64,000 bases of DNA from Mycolicibacterium sp. J2 (GCF_026240945.1 NZ_JAPFPY010000015.1:48614-112613); one strand, 5' to 3'. Positions 9,795 to 18,529 are shown, counted from the first letter of the stretch. Notes: a model not told the origin generated them from the sequence alone. Made by a program: numbers and translations.

Positions 9795-10445
9795 TCAGAT
9801 GCAGGGTCGGAAGAAGACGAACTTCACCGGCAGGCAGTTCTGGAACAGCTTGGGCATCCCGATCTTGGGCAGACCCACCTTCGGCATGCCGACCTTGGGC
9901 ATCTGGGGCAACCCGATCTTCGGGGACGGCAGCGACTGCGCGGCATCGGCGATGGCGCCCATGGCGTTGACCGGAGCGGCAGCTGTCTTGGCCAAGGTAC
10001 CCGCACCACCGGCGCCGCCCAGGAACTGCCCGGCGAAGTACAGCGCGTCCGCGGTATCGCTCAACCCGCTGGCAACGCTGGTCGGCACGTCGATGGCCGA
10101 GTTGACCACGCTGAAGACATCCTTGGTGGCCTGGATACCGGACGGCAACCCCGCGTACTGCTGGCCGACCTGATAGGCCTGGCCCCACTGCTCGGGGGTG
10201 ACCTGCGCGACCATCGGGGCCTGTGCCTTGCCCAGCGCCGCGGACAGCGCGTTGCGGCACTCACCGGTGGTGCCGTCCCGCACCTCGCTCTTCTTGCAGT
10301 TCGAGTCGACGCAGTTGCCGTTGAAGGTGGTCTGCCCCGCGGCGCACTCGGCCGAACTCGGCGCCGCCGTGATCACCGAAACCACCGCCAGTGGTGCGAA
10401 GGCAGCCGCCACGGCCGCCGCATAGCGGCGTGTCGAGTTGGTCAT
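9795..10445 (-). CDS. Small exported protein with C-terminal Pro-Lys-Gly motif repeats
   Basis: 216 residues, no recognised enzyme fold. The signal peptide (about 1-32) ends in PSSAEC. The mature N-terminus has a cysteine pattern ECAAGQ...NCVDSNCK...GECRN suggesting two disulfides. The middle (about 70-150) is Ala/Gly-rich. The C-terminus has five degenerate copies of a 4-5 residue unit of the type PK(V/I)G(M/L) (about 180-205) and ends in Cys-containing PVKFVFFRPCI. The gene is monocistronic with its own U-tract terminator. A cell-envelope role is inferred only from export. Confidence 0.75.
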   Translation of the reverse strand: MTNSTRRYAAAVAAAFAPLAVVSVITAAPSSAECAAGQTTFNGNCVDSNCKKSEVRDGTTGECRNALSAALGKAQAPMVAQVTPEQWGQAYQVGQQYAGLPSGIQATKDVFSVVNSAIDVPTSVASGLSDTADALYFAGQFLGGAGGAGTLAKTAAAPVNAMGAIADAAQSLPSPKIGLPQMPKVGMPKVGLPKIGMPKLFQNCLPVKFVFFRPCI

Positions 10446-10530
10446 GGCCAGTCCTCACCCTTACGTCCAGCGAACAATCTCCTCAGAGTGTAGACGAGAT
10501 AACAAATCCGTGGGCCTACAGTTGGATGGC

Positions 10531-11520
10531 ATGCGCTTCGGACTGTTCATCCCGCAAGGCTGGCGGCTGGATCTCGTCGGCATCCCCACCGAGCGGCAGT
10601 GGCCGGTGATGAGCGAATTGGCAGCTCATGCCGATGCCGGGCCGTGGGATTCGGTGTGGGTCTATGACCATTTCCACACCGTTCCGGTGCCCACCGACGA
10701 GGCCACGCATGAGGCTTGGTCGTTGATGGCGGCGCTGGCCGCGACCACCAGCCGGGTCAAGCTGGGGCAGATGTGCACCGCCATGAGCTACCGAAATCCG
10801 GCTTACCTGGCAAAAGTCGCCGCCACCGTCGACGTGATCTCCGGCGGGCGCACGCAGATGGGGATCGGCGGCGGCTGGTACGAGCACGAGTGGCGGGCCT
10901 ACGGCTACGGTTTTCCCTCGGCCGGCGAACGGCTGGGACGGCTCGACGAGGGCGTCCAGATCATGCGCGACGCCTGGCGCGACGGGCGGGTCAGCTTGCA
11001 CGGCAAGCACTACCAGGTGGACGGCGCCATCGTCGCCCCGAAACCGCTGCAGCCCGGCGGGCTGCCGCTGTGGATCGCCGGCGGCGGCGAGAAGGTGACG
11101 CTGAAGATCGCGGCCAAGTACGCGCAGTACACCAACTTCAGTTCCGCTCCCGACGACTTCGCCCGCAAATCGACGATCCTCGCCGAGCACTGCCGCACCG
11201 TCGGCACCGACTACGACGCCATCGTGCGGTCGGCCAACTTCAACGCCGTGCTCGGCGAGTCCGAGTCCGACGTGAAGGACCGGCTGGCCCGCATCCGGGA
11301 CCGTCAGGTCGGTGCGGCCGACGAGGCCGCCGTCGACGCGATGCTGGCCAACGTCTCCTCGCCCGACTCGGCCACCGGCACCCCCGAGCAGGTCGTGGAG
11401 CGGCTGCGGCGGCTACGCGACCTCGGGTGCGAGTACGCCATCCTGTACTTCCCCGAGGCCGCGTACGACCGGTCCGGCATCGAGTTGTTCGAGCGTGAGG
11501 TCATTCCCGCGCTCGGCTAG
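10531..11520 (+). CDS. LLM-class F420-dependent oxidoreductase
   Basis: 329 residues from the ATG at 10531; longer in-frame starts upstream lack family similarity, while MRFGLFIPQGW is the standard opening strand of the luciferase-like TIM barrel. Further family marks are the WDSVWVYDHF segment, the TTSRVKLGQMCTAMSYRNPAYLAKVAA core (11 residues shown in part here as LGQMCTAMSYR) and GIGGGWYEHEW, the cofactor-phosphate loop. These enzymes transfer hydride from F420H2 to diverse substrates; this substrate is unknown. The gene is convergent with the SnoaL-like gene, overlapping its 3' end by 20 bases. Confidence 0.85.
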   Translation: MRFGLFIPQGWRLDLVGIPTERQWPVMSELAAHADAGPWDSVWVYDHFHTVPVPTDEATHEAWSLMAALAATTSRVKLGQMCTAMSYRNPAYLAKVAATVDVISGGRTQMGIGGGWYEHEWRAYGYGFPSAGERLGRLDEGVQIMRDAWRDGRVSLHGKHYQVDGAIVAPKPLQPGGLPLWIAGGGEKVTLKIAAKYAQYTNFSSAPDDFARKSTILAEHCRTVGTDYDAIVRSANFNAVLGESESDVKDRLARIRDRQVGAADEAAVDAMLANVSSPDSATGTPEQVVERLRRLRDLGCEYAILYFPEAAYDRSGIELFEREVIPALG

Positions 11521-11914
11521 GTGTACTGGCCTGGAGGTCAGGCACCGCACTGACCTGGTAGTGCTGGATCCGCCAGCCCTCGCCGGTGCGGATCAGCACC
11601 ACCCCGAGCATCAGCGCGACGACGGTGCCGTCGGCCCGGGTGAAGTCGGCGCGGCCGTAACCGAGCAGCACCCCGTCGGCCGGCCGGCGGACCTCCTCGA
11701 CCCGGTAGGTCACCGTCAGTCCCGGCGGCTGACCGTCGTAGTAGGCGAACACCCCGGCGCGGCCCACCGTGTACGGGTGCAGGCCCTGGAACACGGCGTC
11801 GTCGGTGAACACCGCGGCCACCCGGGCCGGGTCGTGCGCGTCGATCCCGGCCTTCCACTCGTCGAGGACGTCGCGCACGATGCCGTGCCCAGCGTCGTGC
11901 TCAGTGGCCGGCAC
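11501..11914 (-). CDS. SnoaL-like / SgcJ-family NTF2-fold protein
   Basis: 137 residues. I place the start at the GTG at 11914 because GGAGG lies five bases upstream, inside the 3' end of the SDR gene; a longer reading from 11992 would only translate SDR sequence in another frame. The sequence DEWKAGIDAHDPARVAAVFTDDAVF is the hallmark of this cone-shaped fold, followed by strands ending in GEGWRIQHYQVS. Members are isomerases, cyclases or ligand binders; function here unknown. The start overlaps the SDR stop by 14 bases, so the two genes are translationally coupled. Confidence 0.8.
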   Translation of the reverse strand: MPATEHDAGHGIVRDVLDEWKAGIDAHDPARVAAVFTDDAVFQGLHPYTVGRAGVFAYYDGQPPGLTVTYRVEEVRRPADGVLLGYGRADFTRADGTVVALMLGVVLIRTGEGWRIQHYQVSAVPDLQASTPSRARE

Positions 11915-12605
11915 TTTGGCCTCCGTCGACGTGCAGGATCTCGCCGGTGACGAAGCCCGCGTTCTCCAGGTACAGCACGGCGTCCACCACATCGTCGAGC
12001 GTGCCCAGCCGGCCCACCGGGTGCAACCCGGCCAGGAAATCGTGGGTCTGCGGCTGGTGCATCGGGGTGTCGATGATGCCGAGCGCCACCGCGTTCACCC
12101 GCACACCGCGTTCGGCGTACTCGATGGCCAGCGATTTGGTGGCGGCGTTCAGGCCGCCCTTGGTCAGCGCGGCCAGCCCGGCGGGCACCTGCTTGTCGGC
12201 CTGGTCCACCAGGCTGGTGGAGATGGTCACGATGTGCCCACCGTTCTTGAGCACCGTCAGCGCCGCGCGGGTCAGTTCGAAGAAGCCGCGCAGGTTCACT
12301 GCCGTGATGGCGTCGTAGTCGGCGTCGGTGTACTCGGTGAACGGCTTGGAGATGAAGATGCCGGCATTGTTGACCACGGTGTCGACCCGGCCGAACCGCT
12401 CGACGGCGGCGTCGATGACGTGGCGGCCGACCCCGGGCCTGCCGATATCACCGGCCACTGTCAGCACCATCGGGTCGTCGCTGTCGGCGATGCTGCGGGA
12501 GTTGGCGACGACGGCGTAACCGAGCTTGCGATAGCCGACCACCAGCGCTTCGCCGATGCCCTGGGATGCGCCGGTGATGACCGCTACGCGGGGTGAGGTG
12601 TTCAT
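11901..12605 (-). CDS. Short-chain dehydrogenase/reductase
   Basis: 234 residues from the ATG at 12605, which has AAAGG at proper spacing; an ATG two codons earlier is also possible. The nucleotide-binding motif is TGASQGIG and the NNAG motif follows at about 85. The usual Tyr-x-x-x-Lys appears shifted: the serine is present in STSLVDQ but the active-site tyrosine position reads GLAALTKGG, so the catalytic Tyr seems to be replaced. The protein may be a non-classical or binding-only SDR. It is coupled with the downstream SnoaL-like gene and divergent from a LysR regulator. Confidence 0.8.
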   Translation of the reverse strand: MNTSPRVAVITGASQGIGEALVVGYRKLGYAVVANSRSIADSDDPMVLTVAGDIGRPGVGRHVIDAAVERFGRVDTVVNNAGIFISKPFTEYTDADYDAITAVNLRGFFELTRAALTVLKNGGHIVTISTSLVDQADKQVPAGLAALTKGGLNAATKSLAIEYAERGVRVNAVALGIIDTPMHQPQTHDFLAGLHPVGRLGTLDDVVDAVLYLENAGFVTGEILHVDGGQSAGH

Positions 12606-12723
12606 GTTCATGCCTTTCTGTTGGCCCGATGCCTAGCTCAACATGGCGGCCGCGCGCATCATGTCCGCTGCTCAGGACGGGATTTCTCGCTCGTGAGAGG
12701 AATTGCCTACTACGCTTTCGCAG

Positions 12724-13656
12724 GTGGAACTGCGCCAGTTGCGGTACTTCGTCGCCGTCGCCGAGGAGCTGAACTTCGGTCGTGCCGCCGAGCGCCTGCG
12801 CATCGCCGGTCCGTCGCTGTCCCAGCAGATCAAGGCGTTGGAGCGGGATCTCAAGGTGCAGCTGTTCGACCGGGACCGGCGCTCGGTGGCGCTCACCCCG
12901 GCCGGCGCGGCGCTGGTGGCCGACGCCCGGGCGCTGATCGACCAGGCCGACGCATTACGAAGGCGCGCAACCGGATTGGCGGTATCGGACCCGGTGCGCA
13001 TCGGCTGTGTGAACTGGTGTCCCACCGATTGGGCCGAGCGCGCGGCCGGGGTGGCGCAGCTGCGGGTGGATACCTGGGTGATGCCGTCGCACACCCAGGC
13101 CGCGCGGGTGGCCGACGGGGCGCTGGATCTGGCGATCTGCTGGGTGCAGGACGACGACCTCGTGGAGTTGTCGCTGCAGGCCGCGTTGATCGGTGTGGAC
13201 CGGCTCGCGGCCCTGTGTCCGGGCACCGACGAATCGCCGGTGGCCGCCAAAGATGTTGTGGTGCTGGTAGATACCGACACCGCCAGCTGGTTGTCGTGGA
13301 ACCGCTACGCCGAGCGGTTCGCCGCCGACACCGGCGCCCGGGTGATGCGCACCGACGACGGGGGCGTCACCGGACCGACGTTCTTCGAGCATGTCCGTCG
13401 GCTGGGCCGTCCCGTGCTGGTCAATCCGCGCGGCCAGCAGGACCAGCCGCCGCGCGGTCTGGTGCGGCGTCCGGTGGTTGCCCCCACTCCGCTGTGGACG
13501 TGGTCACTGGTGTGGCGTTCCGGTGAAGACCGGCCGGCCGTGCGAGCCGTCATCGACGAGTTCACACGTGATACAGGCCCGCTGGGAGTGGGTGACCCGG
13601 ATACCTGGCTGCCTGCCGAGGATCCACACCGCGGCGGTGGCCAGCGCGGCCAGTGA
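12724..13656 (+). CDS. LysR family transcriptional regulator
   Basis: 310 residues from GTG at 12724, giving the canonical opening VELRQLRYFVAVAEELNFGR; a TTG at 12703 would add seven residues. The winged helix-turn-helix occupies about 1-60 (AERLRIAGPSLSQQIKALE), and the effector domain follows. It is divergent from the SDR/SnoaL-like pair across about 118 bases, its most likely target. The last 153 bases overlap, in antisense, the 3' end of the MFS gene. Confidence 0.85.
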   Translation: MELRQLRYFVAVAEELNFGRAAERLRIAGPSLSQQIKALERDLKVQLFDRDRRSVALTPAGAALVADARALIDQADALRRRATGLAVSDPVRIGCVNWCPTDWAERAAGVAQLRVDTWVMPSHTQAARVADGALDLAICWVQDDDLVELSLQAALIGVDRLAALCPGTDESPVAAKDVVVLVDTDTASWLSWNRYAERFAADTGARVMRTDDGGVTGPTFFEHVRRLGRPVLVNPRGQQDQPPRGLVRRPVVAPTPLWTWSLVWRSGEDRPAVRAVIDEFTRDTGPLGVGDPDTWLPAEDPHRGGGQRGQ

Positions 13657-14721
13657 CACCACGAGCGCGGAGGTGACCAGCGCCGGCCGGTAGTCGCCGT
13701 CCAGCAGCGGCGCCACCACCAGCGGGCCGGCGATCTGCCCGACCGAGTAGCCGACGGTCAGCAGCGCCACCGCGCCGCGGACGCCGAGCAGCCGGCCCTC
13801 GGCCACCGCCAGCACACTGACCCCGATGAACGTCCCGCCGAACAACACCGCACCGACCAGACTGGCCAATCCGCTGCCCTGGCAGGCGAATCCGATACCG
13901 ACTGCCTGCAGCGCCAGCGCCGCGGTGAGCATCGCCGGCTGACTGTACCGCTTGCCGAGACCGGCCCACGCCGCCGCCGACGGGATGACGGCCAAACCGA
14001 CCACCAGCCACACACTGTTGCCCAACGGGCCGGGGGAGTGCTGGGCCACCGCGGCCACCAGGAAGGTACCGGCGATGATGTAACCGATGCCCTCGGCGGT
14101 GTAACCGGCGAACAGCAGCACGAAGCGTGCGGTGCGGGCGCGATGTGCCCGGGTGGGCGCACTCGCCGGCGTCACCGATCCGGGTTGGGGCCGGACCCAC
14201 CAACCGGCCGCGCTCAGTGCCGCGGCCAGGGCGGCCGCCGACCACCACGCCGTCCGCCACCCGTCGGTGGGCAGCGTGAGCACCAGCACCGCCGACAGCG
14301 CGATACCTGCGCCGACACCACCGAAACCCCAGCCCACCTTTTCCGGCAGCCGCTCCAGCAGGGTGTTGACCGCGACCACGAACACCACCGCGCTGGCGAA
14401 GCCGGCCACCGCGCGTAACCCGATCCAGCCGAACAGGTTGAGCGTCAACGGCATTGCGGCCAGGCTCGCGACGATCGCCACCAGCGATATCCGGCAGGCC
14501 AGCCCGGAGCGGGCCAGCCGCGGCGACAGCGTCGCGGCCACCGCGCCACCGAGATAGCCGACGTAATTGGCGGTGGCCAGCTGCCCCGCGCCGTGCGCGG
14601 TGATGCCGGATTGGGCCGTCATCAACGGCAGGATGGGGGTGTAGACGAACCGGCCGACCCCCATCGCGGCTGCCAGCGCGGCCGCGGTGGGCAGCACCGC
14701 CGTATGCAGATGTCGTCGCAT
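13504..14721 (-). CDS. MFS transporter, YbfB/YjiJ-like
   Basis: 405 residues from ATG at 14721, where the first membrane helix (AAALAAAMGVGRFVYTPILP) begins; longer readings add a non-hydrophobic leader. The GVGRFVYTPILPLM opening is the signature of the YbfB-type branch of the major facilitator family, with about 12 hydrophobic segments. Substrate unknown. The last roughly 50 codons (after the final helix around AAVWILGRQPG) are hydrophilic and lie antisense to the LysR gene, so the C-terminal extension may be incidental. The divergent neighbour is an SDR gene. Confidence 0.8.
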   Translation of the reverse strand: MRRHLHTAVLPTAAALAAAMGVGRFVYTPILPLMTAQSGITAHGAGQLATANYVGYLGGAVAATLSPRLARSGLACRISLVAIVASLAAMPLTLNLFGWIGLRAVAGFASAVVFVVAVNTLLERLPEKVGWGFGGVGAGIALSAVLVLTLPTDGWRTAWWSAAALAAALSAAGWWVRPQPGSVTPASAPTRAHRARTARFVLLFAGYTAEGIGYIIAGTFLVAAVAQHSPGPLGNSVWLVVGLAVIPSAAAWAGLGKRYSQPAMLTAALALQAVGIGFACQGSGLASLVGAVLFGGTFIGVSVLAVAEGRLLGVRGAVALLTVGYSVGQIAGPLVVAPLLDGDYRPALVTSALVVSLAALATAAVWILGRQPGIRVTHSQRACITCELVDDGSHGRPVFTGTPHQ

Positions 14722-14836
14722 CGTTTCATCGTCGGGTGGCGCCGGCCTCCCGGCCAGGACCGGATCGCTCACAGCTGGAAGGCTTTTCCTCACACCGGCC
14801 GGGACTTCGCCGGGCGCCGTCCGCGTTGACGGCGGT

Positions 14837-15514
14837 ATGACCGAGAACATCACGGCGCTGGTCACCGGCGCCAACCGGGGACTGGGCAAGCAGCTCGCCA
14901 CCGAATTGGTCGCGCGGGGCGCGAAAGTGTATGCCGCCGCGCGGCGTCCGGAAACCGTCGATCTGCCCGGTGTCATCCCGGTGCAGCTGGACATCACCGA
15001 CCCCGAGTCGGTGCGGCGGGCCGCCGACATCGCCTCCGATGTCACGGTGCTGGTGAACAACGCCGGGGTGTCCACCCGGGCCAACCTGCTCACCGGTCCC
15101 ATCGACGACGTCAGGCTGGAAATGGAGACGCACTATTTCGGCACGCTGAACGTCATCCGGGCCTTTGCGCCCATCATCGAACGCAACGGGGGCGGCGCGA
15201 TCCTCAATGTGCTGTCGGTGCTGTCGTGGGCGCACCCGCCGACCTCGGGCGCGTATGCCTCGGCGAAGGCCGCGGCCTGGGCGCTCACCGACGCGGTGCG
15301 CACCGAACTGGCGCCGCGTGGGGTGACCGTATCGGCGTTGCATGTCGGATACATGGACACCGATATGGTCAGCTACGTCCCGGCCGACCAGAAGATCGAT
15401 CCCGCGATGGTGGCGCGGCAGGCCGTAGCCGGGCTGCTGACCGGCGAGCCGGAGATTCTGGCCGACGATGTTTCACGTGTCGCCAAGGCCGGGTTGTCGA
15501 CAACCTTCGCCTAG
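14837..15514 (+). CDS. Short-chain dehydrogenase/reductase
   Basis: 225 residues from the ATG at 14837, followed directly by the nucleotide-binding motif TGANRGLG. NNAG occurs at about 79, the serine in VLSVLSW, and the active-site pair YASAK at about 143-147, so this is a complete classical SDR. The substrate cannot be inferred. It sits 115 bases from the divergent MFS gene and 39 bases before a cupin gene on the same strand. Confidence 0.85.
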   Translation: MTENITALVTGANRGLGKQLATELVARGAKVYAAARRPETVDLPGVIPVQLDITDPESVRRAADIASDVTVLVNNAGVSTRANLLTGPIDDVRLEMETHYFGTLNVIRAFAPIIERNGGGAILNVLSVLSWAHPPTSGAYASAKAAAWALTDAVRTELAPRGVTVSALHVGYMDTDMVSYVPADQKIDPAMVARQAVAGLLTGEPEILADDVSRVAKAGLSTTFA

Positions 15515-15553
15515 TCCTCGATGCGTGCGGCGCGCAGGTGCAAACATCGGGAG

Positions 15554-15898
15554 ATGGAGAAGATCTCATTGACGGCCCTGGCGCGCCGGGAATTGGCGGC
15601 GGCCCGGTCAGCCAGCAGCGGGCGCAGCGCCCACACCGTGTACGGCGGGCATGAGCACGCGCTGCGGCAGACCCTGATCGCGCTGACCGAGGGCAACGGC
15701 CTGGACGAGCACGAGAGCCCTGGGGAGGCGACGCTTCAGGTGCTCGAGGGACGGGTGCGGCTGAACAATGCCGAGGCCGGCTGGGAAGGTTCGCCCGGCG
15801 ATCACATCGTGGTCCCGCGTACTCGGCACAGCCTGAGCGCACTGGCCGATTCGGTGGTGCTCCTGACCGTGGTCAAGCCGGTCGGACCGCACGTCTGA
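15554..15898 (+). CDS. Small cupin-domain protein
   Basis: 114 residues from the ATG at 15554 (MEKISLTALAR). A GGGAG run directly abuts this ATG, so an ATG at 15521 cannot be excluded. A single conserved beta-barrel: GLDEHESPGEATLQVLEGRV carries the first cupin motif and GDHIVVPRTRHSLSAL the second. Of the usual metal ligands, a His and Glu in motif 1 and a His in motif 2 are visible. Function unknown; likely co-transcribed with the upstream SDR. Confidence 0.75.
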   Translation: MEKISLTALARRELAAARSASSGRSAHTVYGGHEHALRQTLIALTEGNGLDEHESPGEATLQVLEGRVRLNNAEAGWEGSPGDHIVVPRTRHSLSALADSVVLLTVVKPVGPHV

Positions 15899-15902
15899 GA
15901 CG

Positions 15903-16319
15903 TCAGAACGGGCTGGAGTTCGCCTGCCACTTGGCCGACTCCGGACGGGCGCCGTAGCGGCGGGCGTAGTCCTCGTGCAGGCGGGCATTGCGCTGCCGGT
16001 TGGCCACATCCACCAGGTTGGGGTCCAGGCCGTGCTGCGCCAGGCGGTGCCTGCGCCAGATCTTGTTGAGCACGAACGCCATGACCACGGCCCAGAAATA
16101 GATGGGGACGGTCATTTCCATGTGTACGTACAAGGACGCGGGCAGCAGCCACAGCGGGGCCAGGATGAACAGCGGCGGAATCGAGTACCGGATCATGTGC
16201 CGCCGGATCGCGCCGGGGCCGGTCAGGTCGGCGGCGACGAATTCGCGCATCGAGTCCGGCAGGCGCCGCCCGTAGGCGTACGCGAGGTACTGCAGCGGGG
16301 CGGGGCGGGACATGGCCAT
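15903..16319 (-). CDS. DUF5313-like small membrane protein
   Basis: 138 residues from ATG at 16319, chosen because AGGAG lies five bases upstream; the more distal start at 16352 lies inside the regulatory palindrome. The PLQYLAYAYGRRLPDSMREFV opening is a recognisable actinobacterial family. Two membrane segments (about 50-70 and 75-93) are followed by an RRHRLAQHGLDPN amphipathic tail. Function unknown. It is divergent from a MarR regulator, with a shared 33-bp palindrome between them, so it is probably the regulated gene. Confidence 0.75.
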   Translation of the reverse strand: MAMSRPAPLQYLAYAYGRRLPDSMREFVAADLTGPGAIRRHMIRYSIPPLFILAPLWLLPASLYVHMEMTVPIYFWAVVMAFVLNKIWRRHRLAQHGLDPNLVDVANRQRNARLHEDYARRYGARPESAKWQANSSPF

Positions 16320-16353
16320 GGTGGCTCCTGGGGGTGGTGCCGATGATTCCATT

Positions 16354-16386
16354 TAGATAGTACGCTAATGATTAGCACACTATCTA
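16354..16386. promoter_or_regulatory. 33-bp palindromic operator between the divergent membrane-protein and marR genes
   Basis: TAGATAGT..GCTAAT-G-ATTAGC..ACTATCTA: the two 16-base arms match at 14 positions around the single central base G16370. This is markedly AT-rich in a GC-rich background. It sits 17 bases before the MarR start and 35 bases before the divergent start, the typical place for a MarR autoregulatory site. Confidence 0.8.
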
Positions 16387-16402
16387 GTTGTATGCTGTGA
16401 GC

Positions 16403-16879
16403 ATGCCCACCGTGACCGAAGACGTCGATCCCCTCGCCCTGGAACGTCAGGTGTGCTTCGCGCTGGCGGTGACCAACCGCGCGGTGCTGGCCGTGTACCG
16501 CCCGCTGCTGGAACCTCTCGGGCTCACCCACCCGCAGTACCTGGTGATGCTGGCGTTGTGGGACAACGCCAACGCCGACGGACCCGCGCTGTCGGTGAAA
16601 CAGATCGCCGCGCTACTGCAAATGGACTCGGCGACGACCTCGCCGATGCTCAAGCGGCTCGAGGCGCTCGGCCTGATCACCCGCACCCGCAGCAGCGCCG
16701 ACGAGCGCACCACCCACGTCACCCTGACGGCCGAAGGCACCGCCCTGCGGCAGCGTGCGCTGGACATCCCGCCGGCGGTGGTGGCACGCCTCGGTGTCGA
16801 GCTGTCCGAACTGGAGCATCTGCACACGGTGCTCACCCGGATCAATGCGGCGGCCGTGGCCGCCGGTGCGCTCGACTAG
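16403..16879 (+). CDS. MarR family transcriptional regulator, OhrR-like
   Basis: 158 residues from ATG at 16403. The winged-helix domain includes LSVKQIAALLQMDSATTSPMLKRLEALGLI and the wing TRTRSSADERTTHVTLT. The N-terminal ALERQVCFALAVTNRAV places a cysteine near residue 17, the position of the redox-sensing Cys in OhrR-type regulators, suggesting hydroperoxide sensing. No ohr gene is adjacent; the divergent target is a DUF5313-like membrane protein. The gene ends one base before the stop of the convergent XPB gene. Confidence 0.85.
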   Translation: MPTVTEDVDPLALERQVCFALAVTNRAVLAVYRPLLEPLGLTHPQYLVMLALWDNANADGPALSVKQIAALLQMDSATTSPMLKRLEALGLITRTRSSADERTTHVTLTAEGTALRQRALDIPPAVVARLGVELSELEHLHTVLTRINAAAVAAGALD

Positions 16880-18529
16880 TCAGATGGCCGGGCCGAGCAG
16901 GTCGTCGGCGTCCTTGATGATGTACCCGTAACCCTGCTCGGCGAGGAACCGTTGCCGGTGCGCGGCGTACTCGGCGTCCAGGCTGTCGCGGCTGACCACC
17001 GAGTAGAACACCGCGCCGCCGCCGTCGGCCTTCGGCCGCAGCAACCGGCCCAGCCGCTGAGCCTCTTCCTGGCGCGAACCAAACGTCCCCGAAACCTGAA
17101 CGGCGACAGACGCTTCCGGAAGGTCGATGGAGAAGTTCGCGACCTTGCTGACCACCAGGGTGCGGATCTCGCCGCGCCGGAACTGGTCGAAGAGCTCCTC
17201 GCGTTCGGCGTTCTTGGTCGAGCCCTGGATCACCGGCGCGCCGAGCTCCTGGCCGAGCTCGTCGAGCTGGTCGAGATACGCGCCGATCACCAGCGTCGGC
17301 TCATTCGGGTGCCGGTCCAGGATCGACTTCACCACCGCGATCTTGGTGTGCGCTGTCGAGCACAGCTTGTAGCGTTCCTCCGGTTCGGCGGTGGCATAGA
17401 GCATCCGCTCGTTGTCGGTCATGGTGACCCGCACCTCGATGCACTCGGCGGGCGCGATCCACCCTTGCGCCTCGATGTCCTTCCATGGCGCGTCATACCG
17501 TTTCGGGCCGATCAAGCTGAACACGTCGCCTTCGCGGCCGTCCTCCCGGATCAGCGTCGCGGTCAGCCCCAGCCGGCGCCGGGACTGCAGGTCGGCCGTC
17601 ATCCGGAACACCGGCGCGGGCAGCAGGTGCACCTCGTCGTAGATGATCAGGCCCCAGTCCCGGCTGTCGAACAACTCCAGATGCTTGTATTCACCCTTGG
17701 TGCGTCGGGTGATCACCTGATAGGTGGCGATGGTGACCGGGCGGATTTCCTTGCGTTCACCCGAATACTCGCCGATCTCGTTCTCCGTCAACGAGGTTCG
17801 TGCGATCAGTTCGCGCTTCCACTGCCGGCCGGCCACCGTGTTGGTGACCAGGATCAGCGTCGTGGCGCCGGCCTTGGCCATCGCCGCGGCGCCCACCAGC
17901 GTCTTACCGGCGCCGCAGGGCAGCACCACCACGCCGGAGCCGCCGGCCCAGAACGAATCGGCGGCCATCTCCTGGTAGTCGCGCAGCTCCCAGCCGTCCT
18001 GGTCCAGGGTGATCGGGTGTGCCTCGCCGTCCACGTAGCCGGCGAGGTCCTCGGCCGGCCAGCCGATCTTGAGCAGCATCTGCTTGACCCGGCCGCGTTC
18101 GCTGCCGTGCACGATCACGGTGTCGTCGTCGATGCGGGCACCGAGCATCGGGGCGATCTTCTTGTTGCGCAACACTTCTTCGAGCACCGCGCGATCCAGG
18201 CTGACCAGGGTCAGGCCGTGTGCGGGATGCTTGACCAACTGCAGCCGGCCGTACCTGGCCATGGTGTCGACGATGTCCACCAGCAGCGGCTGGGGCACCG
18301 CGTAGCGCGAGAAGCTGACCAGTGCATCGACCACCTGCTCGGCGTCGTGCCCGGCCGCGCGCGCGTTCCACAGCGCCAGCGGGGTGATTCGGTAGGTGTG
18401 GATGTGTTCGGGGGCGCGCTCCAGTTCCGCGAACGGGGCGATGGCGGCGCGCGCCGCGCCGGCGAGTTCGTGGTCGACTTCGAGCAGCACGGTCTTGTCC
18501 GACTGGACGATCAGCGGGCCCTCAGTCAT
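16880..18529 (-). CDS. ercc3: XPB-type 3'-5' DNA repair helicase (Ercc3)
   Basis: 549 residues, close to the M. tuberculosis Rv0861c length. Motifs: damage-recognition N-terminal region; Walker A GAGKT at 206-210; DEVH box at 298-301; motif III LTATLIRED; C-terminal lobe with VANFSIDLPEASVAVQVSG and the arginine-finger motif QRLGRLLRPK. Bacterial XPB unwinds DNA 3' to 5' and is thought to act in repair. The gene probably shares an operon with the 752-residue gene upstream (33-base gap). Confidence 0.95.
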   Translation of the reverse strand: MTEGPLIVQSDKTVLLEVDHELAGAARAAIAPFAELERAPEHIHTYRITPLALWNARAAGHDAEQVVDALVSFSRYAVPQPLLVDIVDTMARYGRLQLVKHPAHGLTLVSLDRAVLEEVLRNKKIAPMLGARIDDDTVIVHGSERGRVKQMLLKIGWPAEDLAGYVDGEAHPITLDQDGWELRDYQEMAADSFWAGGSGVVVLPCGAGKTLVGAAAMAKAGATTLILVTNTVAGRQWKRELIARTSLTENEIGEYSGERKEIRPVTIATYQVITRRTKGEYKHLELFDSRDWGLIIYDEVHLLPAPVFRMTADLQSRRRLGLTATLIREDGREGDVFSLIGPKRYDAPWKDIEAQGWIAPAECIEVRVTMTDNERMLYATAEPEERYKLCSTAHTKIAVVKSILDRHPNEPTLVIGAYLDQLDELGQELGAPVIQGSTKNAEREELFDQFRRGEIRTLVVSKVANFSIDLPEASVAVQVSGTFGSRQEEAQRLGRLLRPKADGGGAVFYSVVSRDSLDAEYAAHRQRFLAEQGYGYIIKDADDLLGPAI

